Source of the DNA: Acidobacteriota bacterium
GTDB lineage: Bacteria > Acidobacteriota > Vicinamibacteria > Vicinamibacterales > 2-12-FULL-66-21
Direction: 5' to 3'
Assembly: GCA_003223835.1 (NCBI GenBank)
Contig: QHWR01000141.1
Location: forward strand, 8,187-43,514
DNA length: 35,328 nucleotides
Position 1 is the stretch's first letter; each line of letters starts with the position of its first letter. The notes under the pieces were generated by a model. It saw only the letters and a list, made by a program, of their open reading frames with translations, was not told where the DNA came from and made no database searches. Position numbers and translations under genes: made by a program. Below, piece by piece: positions 1 through 8,266 of the stretch.

Positions 1-434
1 ACGCGCTCTCCGCCGGCCTGCCCGTTGGCCGCGGCGAAAGCCCGGCCTCTCGCGGGCGCCACGCCGAGCGTGTCGAAGAAGTCGGGTGTCACCCGGCCGC
101 CGCGGATCTGCGCCGGGTCACCGCTGCCCGTCAGCGTCACGCTCGCGCCCGAGTACGCCGACATCCGCTCGAACGACGTGCTCGCACGCCGCCAGTCCTC
201 GAAGTTGGGATACGCGGCGACGTCCTTGTCGAACCCCTGACGCGGGTTATAGGTCCAGACCATCATCAGCCGGTCGGGCCGCGGGTAGGGAAGCGGCCGC
301 AGCAGCACGGCGTTGACGACGGTGAAGATCGCCGCGTTCGCTCCGATGCCGAGCGCCAGCGTGACCGTCGCGACCCCATAGAAGAGCGGCTTTTTCGCGA
401 TGCTCCTGAGGGCGTAGACCAGATCGTTCAGCAT
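1..434 (-). CDS. ADOP-type ABC transporter permease (N-terminal part, cut by window edge)
   Basis: The reverse strand from ATG 434 is open to base 1 and gives about 144 residues. It starts MLNDLVYALRSIAKKP, followed by a membrane segment with the signature VTLALGIGANAAIFTVVNAV and then LLRPLPYP. This opening is characteristic of the ADOP (acidobacterial duplicated orphan permease) family, MacB/FtsX-like permeases with two FtsX domains and a periplasmic MacB-like domain. The later part (F-D-T-L-G-V-A-P-A-R-G-R-A-F) matches the start of the periplasmic domain. The C-terminal 80% or so lies outside the window. Members usually have no adjacent ATPase; substrate unknown. A second, complete member lies at 18318-20750. 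Confidence 0.9.
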   Translation of the reverse strand, partial: MLNDLVYALRSIAKKPLFYGVATVTLALGIGANAAIFTVVNAVLLRPLPYPRPDRLMMVWTYNPRQGFDKDVAAYPNFEDWRRASTSFERMSAYSGASVTLTGSGDPAQIRGGRVTPDFFDTLGVAPARGRAFAAANGQAGGER

Positions 435-450
435 GATTCGCCGCCGGACC

Positions 451-456
451 ATAGTA
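451..456 (-). promoter_or_regulatory. Possible -10 element of the left-edge permease gene
   Basis: On the minus strand TACTAT lies 16 bases before the ATG at 434, giving a very short leader. I see no convincing -35 box, and the site before the ATG has only weak ribosome-binding character (GGCGGCG). Tentative. Confidence 0.25.
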
Positions 457-618
457 CACCGTGATCCGGGTCGCGCTCGCTCTGTGCTGCAGGCGCTCGC
501 CGACTCTATCCGCGATGAGCCGCTGCGGCGAGCGTTTCAGAGTTCGAAGGAGATCCGCGACTTAGAGTTATCCTGATGCCGGCCGACGTGGCGAGGGCGG
601 CGCGGGCCTTCCGCGCGA

Positions 619-650
619 TGCATTGCCGGTTGCATTCTTCAACAACCGGC
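619..650 (+). repeat. Small palindromic repeat, copy A (GCATT tag, conserved loop)
   Basis: TGCATT is followed by a perfect hairpin: stem GCCGGTTG (625-632), loop CATTCTTCAA (633-642), stem CAACCGGC (643-650). The same ten-base loop occurs at 14919-14928 with a different but still paired stem. The rest of 435-661 holds no other gene that I can support. The element sits just before the DinB-like gene and would be translated if that gene used the upstream TTG at 623, which makes the ATG at 662 the likelier start. Confidence 0.65.
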
Positions 651-661
651 CAGGGATCGAG

Positions 662-1258
662 ATGGGCACAGCGGTGCCGGCGGACCTTCAGAGATTAGAG
701 GATGCGCTGGACGTGGCGGAACGCGACGCACGCGCGCTCGTGGACGGCCTGACCGAGGCACGCGGCGCCTGGTGCGCGGACGCCGGCTCCTGGAGCGTCG
801 CAGAATGTCTCGACCACCTGGCCACCGCCAACCGCGTCTACCTCGCGGCGATGCAGCCACCGGCCGCTCGAGCGCTGAGGGATCGTCGCCAGCGGCGTGG
901 CCCCGCACAGCCGGGTCTGGTCGGCGGATGGTTCGTGCGGTTCCTCGAACCACCGGTGAACGCCGGCTTCAAGACGAAGGCGCCGCGCGCCATCCGGCCT
1001 CGGACGTCACCGGCCCTCGGCGACGCCATCACGGCGTTCCTTGCCTCTCAACATGACGTGCGGACGTTTCTGCGGACGTACGCCGGCATCGATCTCGCGG
1101 GGGTGCGCTTCCCGAATCCATTCATTCGCGGCGTCCGATTCAGCCTCGCGACGGGGCTGCACGTCATCGCCGCCCACGAGCGGCGTCATTTGTGGCAGGC
1201 CTGGCGCGTGCGACAAGCGGCGGAGCGACCATCGACCAGCGAGAGCAAGGGTCAATGA
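662..1258 (+). CDS. DinB-like metal-dependent four-helix-bundle protein
   Basis: A protein of 198 residues from ATG 662. The N-terminal part has the DinB_2 pattern W-S-V-A-E-C-L-D-H-L-A followed by helical sequence, and the C-terminal part has H-V-I-A-A-H-E-R-R-H-L-W, the H-x-x-x-H pair that completes a three-histidine metal site in this superfamily. DinB/YfiT-like proteins are cytoplasmic; several are bacillithiol- or mycothiol-dependent transferases, but most acidobacterial members have no assigned reaction. The frame is open upstream to a TTG at 623, but that extension would run through a palindromic repeat, so ATG 662 is preferred although no strong Shine-Dalgarno is visible. The gene ends convergently with the sialidase-like gene. 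No operon partner on the same strand. Confidence 0.8.
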   Translation: MGTAVPADLQRLEDALDVAERDARALVDGLTEARGAWCADAGSWSVAECLDHLATANRVYLAAMQPPAARALRDRRQRRGPAQPGLVGGWFVRFLEPPVNAGFKTKAPRAIRPRTSPALGDAITAFLASQHDVRTFLRTYAGIDLAGVRFPNPFIRGVRFSLATGLHVIAAHERRHLWQAWRVRQAAERPSTSESKGQ

Positions 1259-1260
1259 AT

Positions 1261-1350
1261 CTACTGCTGCAACGCCCGCACGAGCTCTTCGAGACGGTCG
1301 TAGCTGATGCCTGCGTCCGGCGTACACGCCACCGCAGTGCAGGATGCGAT
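1261..1350 (-). other. In-frame coding-like extension behind the sialidase-like gene's TGA
   Basis: Directly after the TGA at 1353-1351 the same minus-strand frame stays open for 29 codons and ends in TAG at 1263-1261. The translation is I-A-S-C-T-A-V-A-C-T-P-D-A-G-I-S-Y-D-R-L-E-E-L-V-R-A-L-Q-Q. Codon third positions are mostly G or C as in the neighbouring genes, and the end looks like an amphipathic helix. It could be a remnant of a longer C-terminus behind a nonsense mutation, a readthrough extension, or chance. Confidence 0.3.
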
Positions 1351-2844
1351 TCAGCGCTTCCGGGCGATCGTCGCGGTGAACACCTCTTCCATCGCAACGC
1401 GGGTCCGGCAGCCGGCCGATGGATCGAGCTGACGGCGGCTGTCGGTCCAGATCGGGCGCGAGACGCCGCCGAATGACGCGAGACCGGCGTAGTCCCCCTG
1501 CTGATTCCCGTAATTGATCGCCGGGCACGGGAACACGCCGTTGCAGTCGTGCTCGTTCGAGCTGACGTCGGTGACGCGAACGTTCGGTGACAACCAGGGG
1601 GCGCCGCCGCCGCGCGATTGCGTGAAGTAGATGTCGGTCTCGAACCGCGCGCCGGTCGTATCGTTGCGCGTATCGTAGAACGAAACGTTGACCTCGCCCG
1701 TGATCGGATCGACGGCCATCCAGTGATTGAATCGATCCACGCCCGCCAATTGATCCGTGACGGGATCCGCTGCCGACCAGCTCGTCCCGCCATCGTCCGA
1801 GTCCGACGCGAAGATGTCCGTATTGCCGTTCGCGTTCAGGTCCATCCACGAGCAATACAGGCGGCCGCGATGCGCGCCGGTCGATCGGTCCGCATCGCAG
1901 GCAGGATAGACGAGCGCGCCGCGGCTGAACTCCGCCGGGATCGCGATGTCGAACGGCAGCCGCTTCAGCGCGACGACGCGCGGCCCGTCCCACGTGACGC
2001 CGCCGTCCATCGATCGATTGAACGCGATCGTGTTCGCCGCATAATCGTTCCACGCCACGTACACCTCGCCATTCGGGCCGACGAACGGAACGGCGCCAAT
2101 CGCGCGGCCCTGGCCGCGAGGGTCGTCGACGCGCACCACCGTGAAGGTGGCGCCGTGATCGACGGAGCGACCGAACCGCACGCCGCCGCCGGTGGACCCG
2201 CCCGTCGCGGCGTCCCACGCGACGTACACGTTGTCGCGGAACCGGCTTGCGGCATTGGTGTCGGCGGCGATCATCGGCTTGTCGTTGAAATGGCCGCTCC
2301 CGCCCTCTTCGGAGAAGAGCGTGAACTGTGGATAGGACCGCCCGCCGTCCGACGACCGCGCGACACCCACGGCGGTCCCGTTGATGCCGTTGCCGCGTCC
2401 GAAATACACGACGATGTAGCTGTAGAAGACGTTGCCGCTCGTATCGAATGCGAGCGACGGGTCGGATCCGAAGTCGATGCCGTTGCCTTTGGCCGGCGGC
2501 AGCGGCAAATCGACGCCACTCCAGGAGGATCCGCCGTCACTCGAAGAGTAGCCGCGCATCGGCAGTCGGAAGATCTCGTTCGATCCCGCGGCGACGGTCT
2601 TCGGATGCGTCGGGTCGATCGTGATGTATGTCTCGCTCTGCGGGCCGCATTCGTTGGAGACGTCGACGTTCGGGCCGACTTGCACGCCAGCCTGGCCGGA
2701 GCACGCGTCGGGTCCATGGGCCGCCAGGTATTGGTACTTCGCCCACCACGTCGGGTTTCCGGGACCGTTGGTCTGCGCCGATGGCGGTGCGCTCCACGAA
2801 AGGGCAAGCACACCCGTCACGATTACTGCATGGGGCCGGATCAT
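1351..2844 (-). CDS. Secreted sialidase-fold (BNR/Asp-box) protein
   Basis: A 497-residue protein with a signal peptide (about residues 1-23: charged start, hydrophobic core, cleavage near P-P-S-A-Q). At least five Asp-box motifs of the type S-x-D-x-G-x-x-[WFY] are visible: SSSDGGSSW, SSDGGRSY, SVDHGATF, SMDGGVTW and SDDGGTSW. Together they indicate a six-bladed sialidase/BNR beta-propeller that fills nearly the whole chain. Such proteins are exported; many are not true sialidases, and I could not identify the arginine triad with certainty. The start is firm: a strong ribosome site GGGAGGG (reverse of 2851-2857) lies seven bases before the ATG, and a perfect TATAAT is 28 bases upstream. The gene is divergent from the MFS transporter. 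The frame continues after the TGA (see 1261-1350). Confidence 0.85.
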   Translation of the reverse strand: MIRPHAVIVTGVLALSWSAPPSAQTNGPGNPTWWAKYQYLAAHGPDACSGQAGVQVGPNVDVSNECGPQSETYITIDPTHPKTVAAGSNEIFRLPMRGYSSSDGGSSWSGVDLPLPPAKGNGIDFGSDPSLAFDTSGNVFYSYIVVYFGRGNGINGTAVGVARSSDGGRSYPQFTLFSEEGGSGHFNDKPMIAADTNAASRFRDNVYVAWDAATGGSTGGGVRFGRSVDHGATFTVVRVDDPRGQGRAIGAVPFVGPNGEVYVAWNDYAANTIAFNRSMDGGVTWDGPRVVALKRLPFDIAIPAEFSRGALVYPACDADRSTGAHRGRLYCSWMDLNANGNTDIFASDSDDGGTSWSAADPVTDQLAGVDRFNHWMAVDPITGEVNVSFYDTRNDTTGARFETDIYFTQSRGGGAPWLSPNVRVTDVSSNEHDCNGVFPCPAINYGNQQGDYAGLASFGGVSRPIWTDSRRQLDPSAGCRTRVAMEEVFTATIARKR

Positions 2845-2872
2845 CAGGTTCCCTCCCAGAAGGCGACGCCGG

Positions 2873-2880
2873 ATTATACT
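2873..2880. promoter_or_regulatory. Shared, bidirectional -10 element
   Basis: ATTATACT reads TATAAT on the minus strand (2878-2873), 28 bases before the sialidase-like gene's ATG, and TATACT on the plus strand (2875-2880), about 41 bases before the MFS gene's ATG. Overlapping symmetric -10 boxes are a known arrangement of bidirectional bacterial promoters. The -35 regions are poor: on the minus side TCGACG lies at a spacing of about 19, and nothing clear is visible on the plus side. Confidence 0.55.
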
Positions 2881-2921
2881 CGCGCGAATCAGCTCGCCGT
2901 CGATCGCAGTTGGAACACGTG

Positions 2922-4313
2922 ATGCAAACGCCGCCCGGCGGCGGTCCTACAGCCGTGCGATGGCGCATCGTCGCGCTGCTGGCTGCCTTGAGCCTCGTCA
3001 GCTACGCGCTGCGCACGAACATCTCCATCGCCGCGGCGCTGATGCGGACCGACCTCCACCTGACCGACATCCAGCTCGGGCAGGTCTTCACGGCCTTCAT
3101 GATCGGATACGCGATCTTTCAGGTGCCGGCGGGAGCGCTCGGCGACCGATTCGGCCCGCGCCGCGTGCTGACGTTCTCCGCGGCGATCTGGGGACTCGCC
3201 ACGCTCATGACGGGCGCGCTGCCCGGCTTGATCGGAGGGGCGGCGGCGACGCTCACCGTGCTGTTCGTCGTCCGGTTCCTGCTCGGCGTCGGCGAGGCGG
3301 CGACGTATCCGGTCGCCGCGGCGGCCGTTGGCGTGTGGATGCCCCCCTCGGAGCGGGCGTTCGCGAACGCGCTGGTCATTGCCGGCATGGCGCTCGGATC
3401 CGCGTTCATCCCTCCGCTCATGTCGCGTGTCATGGTCGCCGGCGGGTGGCGGCTGTCCTTCTACGTGACGTCGATTCTCGGATTCGTCGTCGCCGCGCTG
3501 TGGTGGTGGTACGCGCGCGACGATCCGTCGCGGCATCCCGCGATCAACGAGCAGGAACTGCGCGCGATCTCCTCCGGCCGCGATCCGGCCGCCGCGCGGA
3601 GATTGGGCGCGCGCCGCGTGACCCTCCGTCAAATCGTCGATTCGCCGCTGCTCCGCAGCCGGAACATGCTCCTGATCTCCGCGAGCTACTTCCTGGACAC
3701 CTACGTGCTCTTCATCTTCGTGTTCTGGTTCTATCTGTATCTCGTGGACGAACGACAGTTCAGCATCCTGAAAGGGGGCGTTTACTCGAGCCTGCCCTGG
3801 ATCGCCGCGCTGATCATCGTGCCCACCGGTGGACATCTGTGTGACGTGCTGTCGCAGAAATACGGACGCCGGATCGGCCGCCGCGCTGTGGCGATGACGG
3901 GCTTGCTCGTGTCCGCGGCGTTGATCGCCTGGGGCGCGCGGACGGAGCAGCCGATGCTTGCCATCGCGACGCTCTCCCTGAGCGTCGGCTTTCTGATGGC
4001 GACGGAAGGTCCGTTCTGGTCGAGCGCCATCGACATTTCCGGCGCGTACGCCGGCACCGCCGGCGGCATCATGAACACCGCGGGCAATCTCGGCGGCGTG
4101 GTCTCGACGTCGGTCGTGCCGGTTCTCGTGTCGCGGTTTGGATGGATGGTGGCGCTCGCGACCGGCTCGGTGCTCGGCGTCGTCAGCGCGCTGTTGTGGC
4201 TGCTGATTCGCGTAGACCAGGACCAGCGCGACGACGATTCAGTTGACACGCAGATCTCGACGGGCGCCGCGCAAACGGCCGGCGGACCAGGATCCCGCCG
4301 CCGCGCGATGTAG
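2922..4313 (+). CDS. MFS transporter, anion:cation symporter-like
   Basis: A 463-residue inner-membrane protein from ATG 2922 with about twelve hydrophobic segments. After the first segment, S-Y-A-L-R-T-N-I-S-I-A resembles the ACS family (hexuronate/glucarate-type organic anion transporters). The loop between segments 2 and 3 carries the MFS signature G-D-R-F-G-P-R-R, and R-F-L-L-G-V-G-E-A-A-T-Y-P fits segment 4. The frame is open further upstream but that region overlaps the divergent sialidase-like gene and has no transporter features, so ATG 2922 is chosen; its ribosome site is weak. A FAD oxidoreductase follows 37 bases later, so uptake and oxidation of one substrate is plausible, but the substrate cannot be read from the sequence. 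Confidence 0.88.
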   Translation: MQTPPGGGPTAVRWRIVALLAALSLVSYALRTNISIAAALMRTDLHLTDIQLGQVFTAFMIGYAIFQVPAGALGDRFGPRRVLTFSAAIWGLATLMTGALPGLIGGAAATLTVLFVVRFLLGVGEAATYPVAAAAVGVWMPPSERAFANALVIAGMALGSAFIPPLMSRVMVAGGWRLSFYVTSILGFVVAALWWWYARDDPSRHPAINEQELRAISSGRDPAAARRLGARRVTLRQIVDSPLLRSRNMLLISASYFLDTYVLFIFVFWFYLYLVDERQFSILKGGVYSSLPWIAALIIVPTGGHLCDVLSQKYGRRIGRRAVAMTGLLVSAALIAWGARTEQPMLAIATLSLSVGFLMATEGPFWSSAIDISGAYAGTAGGIMNTAGNLGGVVSTSVVPVLVSRFGWMVALATGSVLGVVSALLWLLIRVDQDQRDDDSVDTQISTGAAQTAGGPGSRRRAM

Positions 4314-4350
4314 AATCCGCGTCACACGTTCCGCGCAGATCGGAGGGGCC

Positions 4351-5523
4351 ATGCCGAAGACAGCCGACATTGTCGTCGTGGGCGGCGGAATCAACGGCTG
4401 CAGTACCGCGTACCACCTCGCACGGCGCGGAGCGCGAAACATCGTTCTGATCGAGAAAGGACACGTCGCGTCGGGCCCGACCGGCCGGTCGAGCGGGATC
4501 GTCAGGCAGCATTACACGAACCCGACGCTGGCGGCGATGGCGCGCGACAGCGTGCGCGTGTTCGAACGCTTCGCGGACGAGGTCGGCGGCGACGCGGGGT
4601 TCGTGCAGTGCGGCGTCGTCTTCCTGTCGGGGGCGGACAGCGCGCGCGTGCTCGCCGAGACCGTGGAGATGCACCGTCGAATGGGCATCCGGGAGTCGGT
4701 GCTTTCCGCCGACGATCTGAAAGCGATGGAGCCGCAGCTCGTGACCGAAGGCGTCGCGAGCGGCGCGTACGATCCCGACGGCGGTTACGCCGACCCGGCG
4801 CTCGCGGCGAACAGCTTCGCCGACGCGGCGAAGCGGCTCGGCGTGGCAATCGTCAAGCGGACGACGGTCACCGCTCTTCGCATGGAGCAGGGCAGGATTG
4901 CAGGGGTCGTCACCGACAAGGAGGAAATCGCTTCGCCGATCGTCGTGAACGTCGCGGGACCCTGGGGCGCGCGGCTGGCGGCGATCGCCGGCGTCGAGAT
5001 CCCGTTGACGGTCACCCGCCATCCCGTGGTCGTCATGCAGCGGCCCCGCACGTGGCGCACCCGGACGCCGGTCTGGGCCGACCTCGTCGGCGGCTCGTAC
5101 TTCAAGCCTGACGGCGACACGGGCATCATGGTCGGTTCCGTTCAAAACGATCATCGATCCGTTGACGCCGACGCCTACGTCGAGACGGCCACGCACGACG
5201 AAATCGCCGCCGCGTCCTCTGCGATCGTGCGGCGGTTTCCGATCATGGAGGACGGGACGGCGTCCAAGGGTTGGGCGGGACTCTACGATGTCACGCCCGA
5301 TTCACAGCCCGTCATCGATCGGATCGAGCAGGTTCCCGGTTTCTTCTGCGCTGTCGGGTTCAGCGGCCACGGGTTCAAGATTTCGCCGGCCGTCGGACGG
5401 ATCGTCTCCGATCTCGTCCTCGACGGCGAGTGCCGCCACTACGACATCGCCGTCTTTCGACACGACCGCTTCAAGACCGGCGACCTGCACCAGAGCGGCT
5501 ACGCGTACAGCATCGTTGGATGA
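4351..5523 (+). CDS. FAD-dependent amine oxidoreductase (DadA/SoxB family)
   Basis: A 390-residue protein from ATG 4351, with GGAGGGG three bases before the start. The N-terminus has the dinucleotide-binding fold: D-I-V-V-V-G-G-G-I-N-G, a helix, then a strand ending in I-E-K. The C-terminus has V-G-F-S-G-H-G-F-K-I-S-P-A-V-G, typical of D-amino-acid, sarcosine and dimethylglycine oxidoreductases (DAO family). The length fits a single-subunit SoxB-like enzyme. Expected reaction: oxidation of a secondary or primary amine through FAD, in the cytoplasm. A longer reading from 4243 overlaps the MFS gene and lacks a ribosome site, so it is rejected. It probably shares a transcript with the transporter upstream; a TonB receptor with its own promoter follows. 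Confidence 0.88.
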   Translation: MPKTADIVVVGGGINGCSTAYHLARRGARNIVLIEKGHVASGPTGRSSGIVRQHYTNPTLAAMARDSVRVFERFADEVGGDAGFVQCGVVFLSGADSARVLAETVEMHRRMGIRESVLSADDLKAMEPQLVTEGVASGAYDPDGGYADPALAANSFADAAKRLGVAIVKRTTVTALRMEQGRIAGVVTDKEEIASPIVVNVAGPWGARLAAIAGVEIPLTVTRHPVVVMQRPRTWRTRTPVWADLVGGSYFKPDGDTGIMVGSVQNDHRSVDADAYVETATHDEIAAASSAIVRRFPIMEDGTASKGWAGLYDVTPDSQPVIDRIEQVPGFFCAVGFSGHGFKISPAVGRIVSDLVLDGECRHYDIAVFRHDRFKTGDLHQSGYAYSIVG

Positions 5524-5536
5524 GATCGCGGCGCGC

Positions 5537-5565
5537 TTGACAACCTCCGGCGCCGCGCGTATGAA
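5537..5565 (+). promoter_or_regulatory. Sigma-70-type promoter of TonB receptor gene
   Basis: A perfect -35 box TTGACA (5537-5542), a 17-base spacer and a -10 box TATGAA (5560-5565). The predicted transcript would start near 5572, just before the ribosome site AAGGAGG (5577-5583) and the ATG at 5592. It lies right behind the stop codon of the FAD oxidoreductase gene, so the receptor can be expressed on its own. Confidence 0.6.
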
Positions 5566-5591
5566 GCACGCACAACCAAGGAGGCTCTGCC

Positions 5592-8225
5592 ATGTTGTCG
5601 TACCGGCGGTCAGTTGTCATCGCGATCGCGCTCGTTGCGCTCGCTTACGCCGTGCCCGCACGCGCCCAGGCGCAGCAGGGACGGATCACGGGCATCGTGC
5701 GTGACGCGACCGGCATTCCGGTTCCGGGCGTGACCGTCACCGCCACGAACCAGACCACCAAGGCCTCTCAAACCACCGCCACCGGGAACGACGGCAGCTA
5801 TTCCTTCTCGCTTGCGCCCGGAGGCTACACCGTGACCGCGACGCTGTCGGGCTTCCGCAACGCGGCGCAAAACGTCGAAGTCACCGCCGGCGCATCGAAA
5901 CAGATCGATTTGAGTCTGGAACCGGCGCTGGCCCAGGAAGTCACCGTGACGGCGACGAAGCGCGAACAGACGGTGCTCGACGTGCCGTTCTCGATCGCGG
6001 CGCCCACCGCGGAAGTGCTGCGCGCGCGCGGCGTCGAGAACATCGAGGATGTCGCCGCGAACGTCGGCGGGTTCACCGTGCAGAACCTCGGACCCGGCCA
6101 GAGCCAGGTCGCGATGCGCGGCGTGTCCGCCGGCCAGATCGTGCGCGACCAGCCGGGCGTCAAGGAACAGGTCGGCGTCTACCTCGACGAGTCGGTCGTG
6201 TCGCTGTCGCTCTTCACGCCGGACCTCGACTTGTTCGACACCAACCGCGTCGAGGTGCTGCGCGGACCGCAGGGCACACTGTTCGGCTCCGGCTCGCTCT
6301 CCGGAACCGTCCGCTATATCACGAACCAGCCCGAGCTCGGCGTGAAGAGAGGGTTCGTCGAGCTCGATGGCAGCGCGGTGGCCGGGGGCAGCCCGGGTGG
6401 AAACGCGAAGCTCGGATTCAACGCGCCGCTGGGTTCGAGGGCGGCGCTGCGCGTCGCGTCGTACTACGATCGCACTCCCGGCTACATCGATGCCGTCCAG
6501 CCGAATCTCTCGGTCAAGAAGAACGTCAACGACGGCTATCGCAGCGGCGTGCGCGCGGCCGTTCGATTTACTCCGAACGAACAGTTCTCCATCACGCCGC
6601 GGATCGTCTACCAGCGCGTGGACTCGAACGGCTGGAACCGCAGCGACATCTTCAACATTCTGGCGAACCCGTATACGACCACGCGGCCGCCTGTGACGCT
6701 CGGCGGGCTCCGGCAGTTCACGCAGCTCAAAGAGGAATTCACCGACGACTTCACGCTCGGCGACGTGGCGCTCGACTACAACTTCGGCGACGTCATCCTG
6801 ACGTCGATTACGTCGTTCACCAACCGCGACATCCTGGTGATCCGCGATGCGACCGCCCTGACGGCCAGCATCACCGGCGGCAGCATCGGTCTGCCGGCGA
6901 GCGCCTACACGCTCAACGCCCCGCTGAACGATGCCACGACCGCGAAGGTCGCGACACAGGAGCTGCGCTTTTCCGGCGGCAAGTCGCGATTCCCGTGGGT
7001 CGCGGGCGGCTTCTTCAGCCACACCCATAGGCACTACGGACAGGACCTGCCGGTGATCGGCTTCCAGGATCTGACCGGGATCCCGACACGCGGGCTGCGC
7101 GCTCCGAAGGACAGCCTCTTCTGGTCCGATCTCGATTACAAGCTCAATCAGTTCGCGCTCTTCGGCGAAGGCACGCTGGCGGTGAGCGACCAGTTCAACC
7201 TGACCGCCGGTCTCCGCTACTACCACTTCGGCGAGGACAAGCAGCAGATCTTCGACGGCATCTTCGGGAACGACAATAATGGGACGTCGCTCGTGTCGCA
7301 GCCCGGCTCCACGGATGCGAACGGCGTGGCGCCGCGGATCATCGCGACGTACAAGCTGTCGAACGCCGCGAACTTCAACGCGCAGGTCTCCCGCGGGTTC
7401 CGGCTCGGCGGGATCAACGACCCGCTCAACGTGCCGTTGTGCACGGCGCAGGACCTTGTCACGTTCGGCGGACGCGAGACCTGGAAGGACGAGAAGGTCT
7501 GGAACTACGAGGCGGGCATCAAGTCCAAGGTGCTGAACGGGACCGGCGCGGTCGCCGCGTCCGTCTTCTATATGGACATCCACGATCTGCAGGCGACGGT
7601 GACCGCCGGCTCCTGCTCGTCGCGCGTCGTCTTCAACGTGCCGAAGGCGCGCAGTCAGGGACTCGAGATCGAGTTCGAGGACGCCCCGAACCGCAACGTC
7701 AGCTTCGCGATCTCCGGCAGCTTCAACAACTCCGAGCTGCGAACGACGCTGACGTCAACGGACCCGAGCGGCGCCGTCAGCGTCGTGTCGGGCATCAAAA
7801 AGGGGGAGCGTCTGCCGACGGTCCCGAAAGTCCAGATTGCGTCCGCGGTCACCTACCAGCAGGAGATCAGGCAAGGCGGACTGGCGTACGTCACGGGCAC
7901 GTATCAGCACATCGGCTCTCGCCTGACGCAGGTCGGCGATCAGGATCTCGGCACGCTCGACCTGCTCTCGTTCGGGGCGAACACGATTGGCGCCCCGCTG
8001 ACGGCGCGCACCTTCACGTACGACCCCTTGCTGCCAGCCTACGACCTGCTCAACCTGCGGGCGGGCGTGCGGCGGAACACGTGGGACGTGTCGATCTACA
8101 TGAATAATGTGACCGACGAACGCGCGCTGCTGTCGCTCGACCGCGAGCGCGGGACGCGCGCGCGGATCGGCTACCTGACGAACCAGCCCCGCACCTTCGG
8201 CGTCACGACCCGGTTCGACTTCTAG
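5592..8225 (+). CDS. TonB-dependent outer-membrane receptor with CarboxypepD_reg-like N-terminus
   Basis: An 877-residue protein. Signal peptide about 1-26 (ends A-R-A-Q-A-Q); a carboxypeptidase-regulatory-like beta-sandwich at about 28-110 (I-T-G-I-V-R-D-A-T-G-I-P-V-P-G-V); a plug domain at about 120-240 with D-V-P-F-S-I and the strongly conserved R-V-E-V-L-R-G-P-Q-G-T-L-F-G; and a C-terminal barrel ending in phenylalanine (T-R-F-D-F), as outer-membrane proteins do. Unlike the two Oar-like receptors in this window, the plug and barrel resemble the classical catecholate/xenobiotic receptor type. Start is supported by AAGGAGG with nine bases spacing and by the promoter at 5537. Ligand unknown; the MFS transporter and FAD enzyme upstream may belong to the same uptake pathway. 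Confidence 0.92.
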   Translation: MLSYRRSVVIAIALVALAYAVPARAQAQQGRITGIVRDATGIPVPGVTVTATNQTTKASQTTATGNDGSYSFSLAPGGYTVTATLSGFRNAAQNVEVTAGASKQIDLSLEPALAQEVTVTATKREQTVLDVPFSIAAPTAEVLRARGVENIEDVAANVGGFTVQNLGPGQSQVAMRGVSAGQIVRDQPGVKEQVGVYLDESVVSLSLFTPDLDLFDTNRVEVLRGPQGTLFGSGSLSGTVRYITNQPELGVKRGFVELDGSAVAGGSPGGNAKLGFNAPLGSRAALRVASYYDRTPGYIDAVQPNLSVKKNVNDGYRSGVRAAVRFTPNEQFSITPRIVYQRVDSNGWNRSDIFNILANPYTTTRPPVTLGGLRQFTQLKEEFTDDFTLGDVALDYNFGDVILTSITSFTNRDILVIRDATALTASITGGSIGLPASAYTLNAPLNDATTAKVATQELRFSGGKSRFPWVAGGFFSHTHRHYGQDLPVIGFQDLTGIPTRGLRAPKDSLFWSDLDYKLNQFALFGEGTLAVSDQFNLTAGLRYYHFGEDKQQIFDGIFGNDNNGTSLVSQPGSTDANGVAPRIIATYKLSNAANFNAQVSRGFRLGGINDPLNVPLCTAQDLVTFGGRETWKDEKVWNYEAGIKSKVLNGTGAVAASVFYMDIHDLQATVTAGSCSSRVVFNVPKARSQGLEIEFEDAPNRNVSFAISGSFNNSELRTTLTSTDPSGAVSVVSGIKKGERLPTVPKVQIASAVTYQQEIRQGGLAYVTGTYQHIGSRLTQVGDQDLGTLDLLSFGANTIGAPLTARTFTYDPLLPAYDLLNLRAGVRRNTWDVSIYMNNVTDERALLSLDRERGTRARIGYLTNQPRTFGVTTRFDF

Positions 8226-8244
8226 CGCCGGTCGACGGCCGTGC

Positions 8245-8266
8245 TATATTTGTCAAAGCAAATATA
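8245..8266 (+). promoter_or_regulatory. ArsR-type operator overlapping the regulator's start
   Basis: A perfect inverted repeat TATATTTG - TCAAAG - CAAATATA: two 8-base arms and a 6-base spacer. It is the only AT-rich stretch in the neighbourhood. The last base is the A of the ATG at 8266, and TATATT at 8245-8250 could serve as a -10 box. Binding of the ArsR protein here would repress its own gene. Confidence 0.6.

Noticed and set aside
4243..4350. Longer start for the FAD oxidoreductase
   Set aside because: Would overlap the end of the MFS gene; ATG 4351 has a strong GGAGGGG site and begins the FAD-binding fold directly.
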